Shown here: one piece after another, positions 35,382-44,001 of the stretch | Layout of the letters: each line of letters starts with the position of its first letter | Numbering within the stretch: the first letter of the stretch is position 1 | NCBI GenBank assembly: GCA_019843655.1 | Contig: JACDQD010000007.1 | Span: 28,548,816-28,612,815 of the forward strand | Length of the DNA: 64,000 nt | Reading direction: 5' to 3' | Source: Lethocerus indicus | Taxonomy: Eukaryota; Arthropoda; Insecta; Hemiptera; Belostomatidae | Made by a program: the position numbers and the translations under genes | Notes under the pieces: generated by a model | What the model was told of the DNA's origin: nothing | What the model saw: only the letters and a program-made list of their open reading frames with translations | Databases searched by the model: none

Positions 35382-35531
35382 TCGTTATTTTGTTTTCAGG
35401 CTTGGAACAACGGAAGGGTTCAATATTTTCCGATAATCTTCAAACAGTTGGAAGCCGGCGGAAGGGTGAGCGTCAGCACGACCCTTGGAGCAGATCGGAC
35501 CCATCAATTTTCAAGTTTAACCTCGCCCTAA
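26999..35531 (+). CDS. AAAS: aladin (AAAS) orthologue, WD-repeat nucleoporin, 10 coding exons
   Basis: Aladin is a nuclear-pore WD40 protein, anchored at the pore through the membrane nucleoporin NDC1. Loss of the human protein causes triple-A syndrome (family knowledge). Joining 26999-27121, 28448-28572, 29743-29884, 29966-30198, 30927-31086, 31465-31634, 32378-32626, 33980-34108, 34210-34294 and 35400-35531 gives 1548 nt, 515 residues plus stop (human about 546). All nine junctions are GT..AG and every phase matches. Colinear human-like landmarks are the W/VLEIVAN segment (about 83-97), AWHPH and DDSVSIY (about 150-180), PLSSCELAVGCS, VWDVD, RIWD, GGDV..MVWD and the NNGRVQYFPI tail. Six WD40-like blades cover about residues 145-430. 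The start was chosen because MLCTL matches the family's short MCSLG-type N-terminus. Introns 1, 4, 5, 6, 7 and 9 carry foldback retroelement copies or fragments. A non-coding 5' exon is possible because TTTAG lies just upstream. Confidence 0.93.
27441..28032 (+). mobile_element. 5'-truncated Penelope-like element with GIY-YIG-type ORF tail, in aladin intron 1
   Basis: Bounded by an exact 12-bp target duplication, ATTGTAAACAAG, at 27429-27440 and 28033-28044. Its 5' part reads RYKEHIRAIKYKT and DFANHIHKLR. After a frameshift it reads LLHPGEKGKELDI and ENLEIFKHKKNKI, ending near 27788. This pattern is typical of the C-terminal GIY-YIG endonuclease tail of Penelope-like reverse transcriptases; the catalytic GIY and YIG residues are not included. 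After about 80 bp of 3' UTR comes the foldback-family 3' arm, ending GACCACAAAACAGGTATATTAA. The hammerhead-like core here has lost its GGC-GCC segment (27927-27948). Confidence 0.75.
28448..28572 (+). CDS. AAAS: aladin coding exon 2
   Basis: Preceded by TTTTTAG, encodes residues 42-82 and two bases of codon 83. It includes VSVTKEILHHITAKTYGNR and ends IQNA plus the first two bases of a Trp codon. This corresponds to the human segment around FIHHREQVWKRCINIW. Donor GTAAGC. Confidence 0.88.
29743..29884 (+). CDS. AAAS: aladin coding exon 3
   Basis: Acceptor CTTAG/G completes the split Trp codon. It encodes YDGGPVQVLEIVAN followed by QQDNSFIVGNYIASC, aligning with human RDVGLFGVLNEIAN and the helical segment after it. 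Phase 0 end with donor GTATAA. The open frame upstream of 29743 is not colinear with aladin and is treated as intron. Confidence 0.88.
29966..30198 (+). CDS. AAAS: aladin coding exon 4
   Basis: Residues 131-207 plus two bases of codon 208. Contains EHMAWHPHCPKLAIS, DDSVSIY and QVSSLAW, the first blade and the start of the second. The acceptor (CGGAG/GTGACA) has a poor pyrimidine tract, but it is the AG that keeps phase 0 and avoids the TAA just upstream. Intron 3 is only 81 bp. Donor AG/GTACGG. Confidence 0.9.
30482..30877 (+). mobile_element. complete foldback retroelement in aladin intron 4
   Basis: Flanked by a 14-bp duplication, TAGTTGAATGTTTC at 30468-30481 and, with one mismatch, at 30878-30891. 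It starts TGTAGGTTCTGATG and ends ACAGGTATATTAAAT. Left arm (motif antisense), then reverse-complemented Penelope-like 3' UTR (GTGTTCTGTTATTGTTATTG, CTAAGTGTGAGTCAG), then right arm. This structure links the foldback family to the Penelope-like copies in introns 1 and 6. Confidence 0.75.
30751..30787 (+). ncRNA. hammerhead-ribozyme-like motif, sense in aladin intron 4
   Basis: GCTA, CTGAAGA (30755-30761), T, GGC-GAGCG-GCC, GAAA (30774-30777), CCGG, TC, TAGC (30784-30787). All positions used for the intron 6 copy are intact. Confidence 0.5.
30927..31086 (+). CDS. AAAS: aladin coding exon 5
   Basis: Acceptor TTGACAG/G completes an Arg codon. Then PLSSCELAVGCSEGVYIWVV, DPNSVISRPS and RVTSISWSPQ, matching human [20 protein letters not shown] and the following blade. 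The donor is CAG/GTCGGT, a weak GT site fixed by phase and by homology to exon 6. Confidence 0.92.
31220..31370. mobile_element. degenerate foldback copy in aladin intron 5
   Basis: Contains CCGTAGATTTCGTGTGTTTCC, GGTCTTTCGGTAGGCCGG and GCTGCTCGCCAT, then GCCGAAACCGGTCTAGTAAAAGACC. Both arms are recognisable but eroded, and no duplication is visible. Confidence 0.55.
31465..31634 (+). CDS. AAAS: aladin coding exon 6
   Basis: Acceptor TTCTCGCAG, residues 262-317 plus two bases. Contains GDLLATASCNDQTMYVWDVD and GGGISLLSWSPDSSLLLAAT, two adjacent WD-type strands. Donor AG/GTACGT. Confidence 0.93.
31744..32262 (+). mobile_element. 5'-truncated Penelope-like element in aladin intron 6
   Basis: Closely similar to the intron 1 copy: ORF tail with SLKLLHPGKKGKELDI and ENLEIFKYKKNK, a 3' UTR with the block CACACTTAGAAAACGGATTA, then the 3' arm with an intact hammerhead-like motif at 32139-32175. 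It ends ACAGGTATATTAAA. No clear target duplication found, so the 5' boundary is approximate. Confidence 0.7.
32139..32175 (+). ncRNA. hammerhead-ribozyme-like motif (best copy, sense in aladin intron 6)
   Basis: Order seen: GCTA (helix I 5' strand, 32139-32142), CTGAAGA (CUGANGA box), one linker T, GGC-GAGCG-GCC (helix II), GAAA (32162-32165), CCGG (self-complementary helix III), TC (predicted cleavage after 32171), TAGC (helix I 3' strand, pairs with GCTA). This fits a type I hammerhead whose helix III is stable only as a dimer, a form reported from Penelope-like elements. Activity is inferred. A competing hairpin GGTCT/AGACC covers the cleavage site. Confidence 0.55.
32378..32626 (+). CDS. 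AAAS: aladin coding exon 7
   Basis: Acceptor CCTTACAG/G. Largest exon, residues 319-400. Contains RIWDSDCWEPEVWYTLGGDV, the ACWSPD blade and AHIVADFTRVQ, matching human ATIVADLSETTIQ. Donor AC/GTGAGT. Confidence 0.93.
33008..33329 (+). mobile_element. foldback retroelement in aladin intron 7 (first of a pair)
   Basis: Exact 12-bp duplication, AGATCAAAATTA at 32996-33007 and 33330-33341. Starts CTGTAGGTTCGTGATG and ends AACAGGTATATTGAATT. The right arm is internally deleted: it resumes at GTCTAGCAAAAGACC, so the + strand hammerhead-like motif is broken. The antisense one (33056-33095) is present with an extra GG. Confidence 0.75.
33343..33535 (-). mobile_element. foldback retroelement in aladin intron 7 (second, opposite orientation)
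   Basis: Bounded by GATCAAAATTAG at 33331-33342 and 33536-33547. It therefore used the same target 12-mer as its neighbour, leaving three copies of that sequence. The long arm (ACCTGTTTTGTGG) is on the left, so the element runs on the minus strand. The middle is deleted. Confidence 0.65.
33590..33700 (+). pseudogene. degenerate jockey-like LINE fragment in aladin intron 7
   Basis: QQKILRIITDAGYLVYDLTK matches the conserved VLRTILNA.WYV.N block of the LINE copies at 36 and 50 kb. Confidence 0.4.
33980..34108 (+). CDS. AAAS: aladin coding exon 8
   Basis: Acceptor TTTGTACAG. Residues 402-443: VGGDVANMVWDRRGRHLAVM, then CQLIAVFITNISPHF. It corresponds to human [20 protein letters not shown]. 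Donor GG/GTAAGA, followed by a 101-bp intron. Confidence 0.92.
34210..34294 (+). CDS. AAAS: aladin coding exon 9
   Basis: Acceptor TGTCTGCAG/G. Residues 445-472: FFIKGIKDEVPSTICFQDDF, ending in NLTI. Phase 0 donor ATT/GTAAGT. Confidence 0.88.
34596..34652 (+). repeat. (TA)n(TG)n in aladin intron 9
   Basis: About 20 TA units then 9 TG units, following a scrap of foldback sequence (GATTTGGTCTGTTTCTGTCTCC). Confidence 0.9.
34812..35236 (-). mobile_element. complete foldback retroelement in aladin intron 9
   Basis: Exact 12-bp duplication, ATAAAAATATTT at 34800-34811 and 35237-35248. Read on the minus strand it begins GCTGTCGGTTCGTGATG and ends CAGGTATATTAAATT, the same ends as the + strand copies. 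A + strand hammerhead-like motif lies at 35150-35188 with helix III enlarged to CCCCGG. Confidence 0.75.
35336..35376 (+). repeat. (TA)n close to aladin exon 10
   Basis: The run ends 23 bp before the exon 10 acceptor AG, so length change here could affect the branch region. Confidence 0.9.
35400..35531 (+). CDS. AAAS: aladin terminal coding exon 10
   Basis: Acceptor TTTTGTTTTCAG. Encodes AWNNGRVQYFPIIF and then SSLTSP before TAA at 35529-35531. It matches the human VGWSTGRIAHIPLYF region, but the Pro-rich C-terminal tail of vertebrate aladin is largely missing. Confidence 0.9.
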   Translation, partial: AWNNGRVQYFPIIFKQLEAGGRVSVSTTLGADRTHQFSSLTSP

Positions 35532-35657
35532 CCGGTCTATAATAGACAGAAATATAATATTATTGTTGTACGCGCGTTAAGCGTCCTGTTATTCCTGTTA
35601 TTTTTCCCCACCACCAACCCCCCACATCCCTCCCCGAATATTTTTTAATCTGTATAA

Positions 35658-35712
35658 AATAAATGTATGGTGCGACTTTGCATTCGTGTTTGTAAAATTG
35701 GTGCACAATAAA
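35658..35712 (+). terminator. aladin polyadenylation signals
   Basis: Two canonical AATAAA hexamers at 35658-35663 and 35707-35712, 127 and 176 bp past the aladin stop. A GT-rich tract follows the second. Confidence 0.7.
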
Positions 35713-35799
35713 GTGTTTTTTACAGTTCTTGACGTATATTTCTGGCGTATAGAAACGGGATATTGAGAGCATCACTTTCACGCACGTCGACCGGTGCTC

Positions 35800-36560
35800 G
35801 TATTTTTTTTGTACAATCAATTATAACATAACTATATGTACAAGTGTTGAGTGTATGTTTCTCACTAAAATGGCTTGACAAAAGAGACCATCCAATGACG
35901 GCACTTTTCACAATTGATGAAATAATTCTACGGGCTAAGAAGATCTCTGGGCCGGCGGGGGGCGTTAATGGATGGGTAGGAGAGGGAGTGGGACTGAACA
36001 GGAGTGGATTGGGATGAGGAGAAAGGGGCGGGAGTGGAACCTCAGGAACCGGGATTTAGGGACTTGGTCGACTGTCGGGGTATGTTGAGGTCATTGTGGA
36101 TTGTCTGGTTAGAAACATACCCGGGGGAGCATTAAGGATGGTGCGAAGGACTTTCGATTGGAATCTCTGGATGCGGGCGATGTTGGATGTCTTGTGGTGG
36201 AACCCCATAGCTCAATTCCGTATGTCCATGTCGGTTTCAGTATCGCTCTGTATATTGTCAGTTTGTTGCTTGAGGTCAATTTCGATGTCCGTTTTAGTAA
36301 CGGCCTTAAGAGTCCCAATTTTCTGTTTAAGTCGTTTCTTTTTTGAGTCGGGTGTGGGGGATTCTGGAGACGAAATTCTCTCCATAAGCCGAAGAGTCCC
36401 CGGGGATACCTACCGGGGTTTGGGATCTTGAGGTCTTTTATATAAGTTGACCTCGTAAAACGGGTCCTTGGCTCGTTTTGTGGCCCGCTACCGCGTATCC
36501 CCGCGCACCTAGTGCTAGTGCTAGTGCTAGTGACAGCACGCGGACCTTCTAGTCCGTTCA
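35800..36560 (-). pseudogene. jockey-like LINE 3' end, truncated and frameshifted, tail-to-tail with aladin
   Basis: Minus-strand reading: RNDLNRKLGLLRPLLKR, SSNKLTIYRAILKPTWTYGI, ELWGS, then IHNDLNIP after a frameshift. The YRAILKPTWTYGIELWG block is typical of the end of the reverse transcriptase in jockey-clade LINEs. The 3' UTR (GTGAAAAGTGCCGTCATTGG on the minus strand) matches the copy at 50510-50650, and a short A-rich tail ends near 35800. 5' truncated. Confidence 0.75.
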
Positions 36561-37629
36561 CAAAATGGTCTCCTCTTGGCGCTCGCGGCTTTCACATTTC
36601 GGGAAATGTGTCCCGAAAGACCCGGTAGCGACTGAAGACGGTCGCGCAGAGAGTACGGTCAGCGGTCATGGAGGAGTATCACGCGTGAGTATCCTCCATG
36701 AATTGTCTGGACAATTCCAGCGATATCGGAAGTCCCGGTACGTCCAGGACGGTTTTGTCAATTGTAAGTCTCTTGTCCAATGTTAATTTGGATTTTCCCT
36801 TTAGGCCGATTCTTTTGACTCCCTTCGCCGTTCTTCGGATGCGGACAACGTCGAAAACGGCCGATATTGCGGCCTCCGGGTTTCGATAAAATTCCGAATA
36901 TCCTTCCATCGCGAAGAGGACCCATTAACCCTGTTAGAGGAGGCGCACTCGGGTTGGCTTAAACAAGGCCAAATATACCGGTTAATATCATTCCTCCCCC
37001 ACCCCCCCCCCCACTAGTTATCCATGCAAATATAAAACCATTATACGGGGCGGGCCTTCTCAACCATTCTGGTTTTCTTTTTTAACGGGATTTCGACTGG
37101 AAAAGGGAACCGGTTATGTCATCCCGAACCGGGGGGTCTCAGTCCGCTGGCGGGTAGCGGGATGAATGGATATTACACCCTCTGGGGGTGAGTAGTGATT
37201 CGCAGGGTGAAAATATTGACCGATTCAGAACGTATGTTCAATGGAAGGGAGAATCAACTAAAAAAAAAATATTCACCGTGCTCACACGATGCTGGACTGA
37301 CCGACCGAATTCGTCATAACGGGGTGGGCGGGGAGATATTTATATTCGTTCTGCCCCCCCGACCCCCTCCTCCGCCAGTCTTCAGTAGTATTGAAGGGAG
37401 AGTCGGAATGCTACTGAAGACGGAAAATATGTAAGAACCACGGGGCAGTTGTAGATCCTGTCTTCCGGTCGCCCTTGAAAGCAGCTTAATTTTGAATTAA
37501 GCACTCTCTTCTCATGTGTGAAAGTCCTGCTCTCAATACTGCCCCCCCCCCGCCAATGATGACCGTTTCTTTGACCTTTCATTCCGAATCCCAACGTTCC
37601 CCTGGTCCACACCGCGGGCCCGAACCCTC
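36561..37629. other. repeat remnants, no gene
   Basis: 36679-36909 (-) has an unrecognised frame with KLTLDKRLTIDKTVLDVPGL, possibly a retroelement scrap. G- and C-homopolymers at 36994-37012 and 37545. Confidence 0.35.
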
Positions 37630-37945
37630 CAGGATCCTCCTCCGTCGAGGACGCTCCACCTCGGAACCCCCCCTTCGGAACCCTTCCTCGGAACCATTCC
37701 TCGGTACCCTTCCTCGGAATCCTTCCTCGGAACCCTTCCTCGGAACCCTTCCTCGAACCCTTCCTTTCCTTACTCCTTCCTTCGGAACCTTCCTCGGTAC
37801 CCTTCCTCGGAACCATTCCTCGGTACCCTTCCTCGGTACCCTTCCTCGGTACCCTTCCTCGGTACCCTTCCTCGGTACCCTTCCTCGGAACCCTTCCTCG
37901 GTACCCTTCCTCGGAACCCTTCCTCGGTACCCTCCCTCGGAAATT
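37630..37945 (+). repeat. 13-bp minisatellite CGGTACCCTTCCT
   Basis: Tandem CGGTACCCTTCCT / CGGAACCCTTCCT units. Since 13 is not a multiple of 3, the array reads open in all frames and makes long frames on both strands (193 and 165 codons) without a real gene. Confidence 0.85.
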
Positions 37946-39590
37946 GTCCGATCGGTTCCTCTCAATAACACTGCGAGAATCGGGAGACGTCCCTCTCTTT
38001 CGGCCCGCGTCTTCAGGATGAATTTCGCAGTGAACTGTCTCGGAAATTCATCGTCGATCCGAAAACAATTCCTCACACTGCACTGTGTCCGCTAGGGGTG
38101 GGGAGGGGGTGGGGTGGTGGTGGAGGATATGGACGAGTGCGGGGGAAACGAGGCCGTTAGGTCTATGCCGCCGGGGTCGGATTGCATAATGCAACTCCCA
38201 CTTGCAGCAAGTGCAAGTGGCTCCCCGCCCGGTACAAGTGGCACTGAACTCTGTGTGTGTGTGTGTGGGACGAGTACATCAACAGTGGACGTGGGCATCG
38301 AAATTGGGCCGTAAAAAAAAAATTAATACATAATTTAACCCGAATTCGCGCTTATCTACGGTTTAACCATTTTTTCCGCGATTATACGAAATCAATCGGA
38401 ATAGATTTTACGTGCGCGCGCATTTAGAACAGTCTAAAAAAGTAAAATGAGTATTCTTTTAAACTGACACAAATATGTGACGCCGGGCTATAGAGATAAA
38501 AACTGTAGCCCACGTGTCACATACACGTGTCACATTAAATTAGAAGAAATTGATGATAAGCCAAAAGAAATATAAATACAATATATCGATACGAAATTCA
38601 TTTTATTTTACGAAAATTCAACGGAAAAATATTAAACGTAATAATAATTTCTATAGCTCGCTTATATCTAGCTACTTAGGTAACAATTTTAATAATTTTG
38701 CTTCGCCAAATCTTTTCCTTTTTAAATTTAACTTATCGCCCGTTAATTTCACTGAACACGCTAAAACGACCTATTCAACTGTTATGGACCGAGTACATAC
38801 ATTTTACAGTTTTAGAACTTGACAATTTTTGTTCAATACTCAAAATGTTTAAATGTGCCTTTTGCAAATTGTGCAAAAATATCTGTCACGTATTTGTGTA
38901 AAAAAAAAGCCGTGTCACACATACGCGACGGTCGGTAGCGAACCGGTCAATTACGGTCAGAAAATAGATGATATTTACGGTAGCCTAAAGTTAATTGCTG
39001 ATTTACTTAAAGTTCGGGCAAATAGTCCTAAACTATTGTACATACTTTAGTGACAGTAGTCGAAAGGAAAACTTCCCGGATGGATCAAAGGGCAGGTCTG
39101 TTGTTATTCAATGGCGAAACCCTTCTTCGGGAACTTTCCCGACTTGCGTACAAAAGTACGAATTAGATCTGCCCTTGGGCCATTAACGAGCGCGTTTACG
39201 ATACAACGAAAGTGGGTACATGTTCCGATAGATAAAGCGCCTATAAATGGAAGAACCGACGGAATAAACGAAAGTCCTCCGCGGCTACAGAACTATAGTT
39301 CTGCGTCTACAGGTTGAATATAGTTGTGTACCAGTTGGTGGCCGGTGTTTCTAACTAACGGTACAGGAAATAGGGACAGGATGAGAGTGCGGGCTCTGAT
39401 GAGGTTTGGGCGTTAGCCACACCCCAACATCTGTCCCAAATATGTTGTTTCCCCCCCCGCCCCTTATTAGAGGGGGGCTAACGGGGGGGGTCCAGATTTG
39501 ATGTAGAACCAGAATATCTGGGCCTCACCACCACGACCGGGCACAGGCACATAACCTTGAACCGATAAATGGCACGGCCTTATACGTCAA
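37946..39590. other. no gene recognised
   Basis: G-rich tract at 38095-38130 that could form a quadruplex, then AT-rich sequence with short frames of no recognisable family. Confidence 0.4.
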
Positions 39591-39941
39591 TTTATATATA
39601 TATATATATATATATATACATAAAAATTACCCCCCTGGAAAAGGAATTGAAGGCCGCCTCCGGTCCCACAGGACGTTAAAACCGAATTGCAGACAAACCT
39701 GTAACTGTTACTTACGGATCCTACTGCCTAAACAAGCAGTACCATATCGTAACCTTAAAAGCACCCCCCCAAAAAAAATTTTTGAACTGATATTATTAAG
39801 CGCTCCGAAGGGGTGAATGAGGGGAGCTCAGAAAAACGATGGAAGACGACCAAAAATCGCGTAATTTTGGTCTGAAATAGGCTCTTTACGAGAATTTAAA
39901 CAAAACTATGGATGCGGTCATCCATATGATATTCAAGAGGG

Positions 39942-40023
<82 letters not shown>

Positions 40024-40275
40024 CCCTGAAAAAGGAATTGAAGGCCGCGTCCGGTCCCACAGGACGTTAAAAACCGTAATTGCAGACAAAGTAGTGTAAC
40101 TGTTACTTACGGGTCCTACTACGTCGACACGCAGTACCATACCGTAACCCTTAAAAGCCCTCCTACCAAAAAAAAAATTTTGAACCGATATTATTAAGCG
40201 CTCCGAAGGGTGAATGAGGGAGCTCAGAAAAACGACCAAAAGTTCGCGTAATTTTGGTCTGAAATAGGCTGAAAT
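39590..40275 (+). repeat. local direct duplication, each copy starting with (TA)n
   Basis: GGAAAAGGAATTGAAGGCCG to AATTTTGGTCTGAAATAGG occurs at about 39636-39885 and 40026-40268, roughly 390 bp apart, each preceded by a (TA)n run (39593-39617 and 39948-40021). Confidence 0.8.
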
Positions 40276-40299
40276 AGGTAACCTAGCAGAGGAAACCCC

Positions 40300-40850
40300 C
40301 CGGTCTTTCGCCGTCTTCAGTAGCGGTGTTCAGTCACTATCGGCACTTTCGATGTACTCGCACCGAAAAAGTATCCAGTGCCGACAGTGACTGACACAGC
40401 GCTACTGAAGATGGCGAGCGGCCGAAACCCCGGATCAGAGGAGACAGAAACACAACAAATCTACGGAAGATTGACTTCGTCTTCAATAGCGGTGTTAGTC
40501 ACTATCGGCACTTTCGGATGTACCGCGCACCCGAAAAAGTCCAAAGTGCCGACAGTGACTGACACAGCGAATCTACTGAAGATGGCGGCGGCCGAAACCC
40601 CAGTCCGGCGAGAGAGGAGACAGAAACACAACAAATCTACGGAAGATTGAGGTCTTTCGGGCCGCTCCCCGTCTTCAATAGCGGTGTTAGTCACTATCGG
40701 CACTTTCGGATGTCCGCGCACCCGAAAAAACATCCAAAGTGCCGACAGTGACTGACACAGCGCTACTGAAGATGGGGCGAGCGGCCGAAACCCCGGACCA
40801 AGAGGAGACAGAAACAGAACAAATCCACGGAAGATTGACTTCGTCGGCTC
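40300..40850. mobile_element. cluster of short foldback copies
   Basis: Three near-identical units (GTCTTCAATAGCGGTGTTAGTC ... AAATCTACGGAAGATTGA) in tandem at about 150-180 bp spacing, each with a shortened hammerhead-like segment (GAAACCCCGG) lacking TCTAGC. Confidence 0.65.
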
Positions 40851-41066
40851 TGTTATCGCGCCGGCAAGCAGCGTGTACGCACTTGTGGCGAGGGCGTTTC
40901 ACTCGCCCAGTCATAAATAACGGGCGGAGTTCGGTCGCGGTCAGACCACCCCCCTACTAGCCGGCATTCCGTTATTTGCAGTATAACTCGATTATTAAGT
41001 TAGCCGGGATAAGACCGTACCCTATTGTCAGCTTCATTATGCCCGGGATAATTCTATTTTATTACA

Positions 41067-41385
41067 AGTACCCAAAAGTAATCGACATTTCTCGACATTC
41101 GACAAAAGAAATTTCCTCGATATTTCGGGTGGTAAATTAGCATTTTCTCGAAAAAATTCGGTTCGTCATGGGAAAACCATCGCGTATCCGTATGAAAATG
41201 ACCCGTCAATACATGCATGCCCGGTAATCGACATTTTGATTTTGGAACATTTTATTCTGCTAAAAGAAACTTTAATTATTAATCTACTATATATTCACCG
41301 ATATTATCGACAACACTTTTCCGGGTCTCGAGGAAAAGACCAAAATACATGCAAATTGATGATACTTTTGGGGTACCTAATACAT
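41067..41385 (-). mobile_element. mariner-derived MITE, copy 3 with an extra partial end
   Basis: A left end at 41069 (AAGTACCCAAAAGTAATCGACA) is followed by a second start at about 41222, then the usual interior and TTTTGGGGTACCTAATA. This may be a rearranged pair. Confidence 0.6.
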
Positions 41386-41479
41386 AGGCGTAGCCAAGAA
41401 TGGGGTTTGTTTTATGCGGCTATTTTCGATGTACATATATTGGGTCGGCAACTAAAAAAACGGTTGTGGAGGAATACCG

Positions 41480-41850
<371 letters not shown>

Positions 41851-42151
41851 GTATTTTTCGTAGGGAAATTCGGGTACGGCGTGACTTTTGAGCAATGTTC
41901 CAAAAAGAAAATACGGGAAGCACTATCACGGGAATATCGCCCGTCGTTGATTCCCAATTTATTATTTCTCGTTACGTACATCTGCCTTCGTACTCTCTTC
42001 TGTTTCCACAACCGCATTCCTCCTATTCGACCGGTTCACGGGTGAACGATCCCCCGTCCTGGGAATTGGAACGGGCGAAAAACTGCGGACGTCAGACGAA
42101 ACCTCTCATGTCATTGTTTTCGGTCGCCGGCCATTTTCAATATCAGAAGCG

Positions 42152-42762
42152 GTAGTTAGTAACAGCGGCAGTATTAGAGGCAGTAGTAAGTAACAGCTGC
42201 AGTATTAGAGGCAGTAGTAAGTAACAGCGGCAGTATTAGAGGCAGTAGTAAGTAACAGCGGCAGTATTGGAGGCAGCAGTAAGTAACAGCGGCAGTATTA
42301 GAGGCAGTAGTAACAGCGGCAGTATTAGAGGCAGTAGTAAGTAACAGCGGCAGTATTAGAGGCAGTAGTAACAGCGGCAGTATTAGAGGCAGTATTAAGT
42401 AATAGCGGCAGTATTAGAGGCATGTAATAGCGGCAGCATTAGAGGCAGTAGTAACAGCGGCAGCAGCATTAGAGGAGCATTGGTCAAGGGCAGTATTAGA
42501 GGCAGTAGTAACAGCGGCAGTATTAGAGGCAGTATTAAGTAATAGCGGCAGTATTAGAGGGAGTATTAAGTTACAGCGGCAGTATTAGAGGCAATAGTAA
42601 CAGCGGCAGTATTAGAGGCAAGCAGTAAGTAACAGCGGCAGTATTAGAGGCAGTAAGTAACAGCGGCAGTATTAGAGGCAGCAGTAAGTAACAGCGGCAG
42701 TATTAGAGGCAGCAGTAAGTAACAGCGGCAGTATTGGAGGCAGCAGTAAGTAACAGCGGAGA
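42152..42762 (+). repeat. 31-bp minisatellite CAGTAGTAAGTAACAGCGGC...
   Basis: More than 20 units of GGCAGTATTAGAGGCAGTAG with or without GTAAGTAACAGC, so 31-bp and roughly 22-bp length classes alternate. Confidence 0.85.
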
Positions 42763-42929
42763 AAACAAAAAGTTGGTGCGGTCCCACTAACCCAATTTTT
42801 GTCGTCTCAATTACCGAAAGGCGTTAAACAGTTTAGTCCGAGATAAGTTAGCGTCCGTCTTACAATTGCTAGAGAAGCGATAACGGGGACGTTGTCGTAG
42901 AAAACAATTAGTGGGCAGCAGTAACACTA

Positions 42930-43205
42930 TCGCCGGTAGATTTCGTGTGATTTCTGTTTCGCCGGTTTGGCTAGACCGGTTTCGTCGGCCGTTCGCCGTC
43001 TTCAGTAGCGCTGTGTCAGTCACTCCGGATGCTTTTCGGCCATCCTCACCGCACTGTCACCGTCACTTGCACTGTGACTAACACAGCGCTACTGAAGATG
43101 GCGAGCGGCCGACGAAACCGGTCTAGCGAAAGACCGAACCGGCCGACAGAGGCGTACAATCTACGGTATTCCAACCCCTCGTAGACCACAAGACAGGTAT
43201 TCCAT
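42930..43205 (+). mobile_element. foldback retroelement
   Basis: GGTAGATTTCGTGTGATTTCTG to ACCACAAGACAGGTATTCC. Motif at about 43088-43127 with extra GAC. Confidence 0.7.
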
Positions 43206-43239
43206 CGCTGGTTTTTCTACAAGACGTAAACTAGACCTG

Positions 43240-43745
43240 TTTCAAGTAAAAACGTGGCGTCCCTCGCCGGCGTTCTCAGGTTCGCAACCTGGACAAACGT
43301 CCAGGACGTGGAATCTCCAGACACGACTCCAAAACAACTGACTTAAATCGTAAACTAGGAATATTAAGACCACTACTGAAACGGACATCAATATTATCCT
43401 TAGCCAACAAATTAGCAAATATACAAGTGAATTTAACTATGGGGTTCCGCCAAGAAATCGAACATCGCTCGCGTCCAAAGGTTGACCATCCTTGATACTC
43501 CCCACAGGTTCTCTACAAGTTTCTAACTGAAGAGTTGAAGAAGTCGCAAAATCCCGGTTCCTTAAATTCCATTCCGGCCATTCTTATCATCCAAATGTTT
43601 TCTTTCGCCCATCCCTTATCCCCCCCCCCAGATGGTCGGCTTAAACGCCCAGAGGGCAAGAGATTTTCTCCGGTGCCACCACGCCAACTCTAAACTCAAT
43701 TCATCAATGTACTCATAACTGTAATTGTAGCAGTTGTACATAACA
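43240..43745 (+). pseudogene. degenerate jockey-like LINE fragment
   Basis: Contains TTDLNRKLGILRPLLKRTS, then ANKLANIQVNLTMGFRQEIE and a QRLTILDTPHRFSTS-like stretch. It is colinear with the two better copies but full of frame breaks, and follows a foldback copy directly. Confidence 0.5.
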
Positions 43746-43890
43746 ATTTAAATTCATCTATTCTGCATTTTCCAGTGTATTCAGTGATCCTGGCGGGGTT
43801 CATGAATGGTTCATTTCTTTTCTATTCAAATCGAAAACATGTTACATTACATTGCTCCAAATTTACGTGTGATGAAATGAAATAAAACAA

Positions 43891-43892
<2 letters not shown>

Positions 43893-43987
<95 letters not shown>

Positions 43988-44001
43988 CTCTCTCTCTCTC
44001 T
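43893..44001 (+). repeat. (TC)n microsatellite
   Basis: About 54 CT units with one GG interruption. Generates spurious Arg-Glu repeat frames on the minus strand. Confidence 0.95.

Noticed and set aside
37514..38095. 193- and 165-codon overlapping frames as genes
   Set aside because: They arise from the 13-bp stop-free minisatellite and have low-complexity products on both strands.
39886..40239. Ile-Tyr repeat frames around 40 kb and elsewhere
   Set aside because: Translations of (TA)n microsatellites.
42152..42762. CRISPR-like array
   Set aside because: Units are contiguous with no unique spacers; it is a minisatellite in animal DNA.
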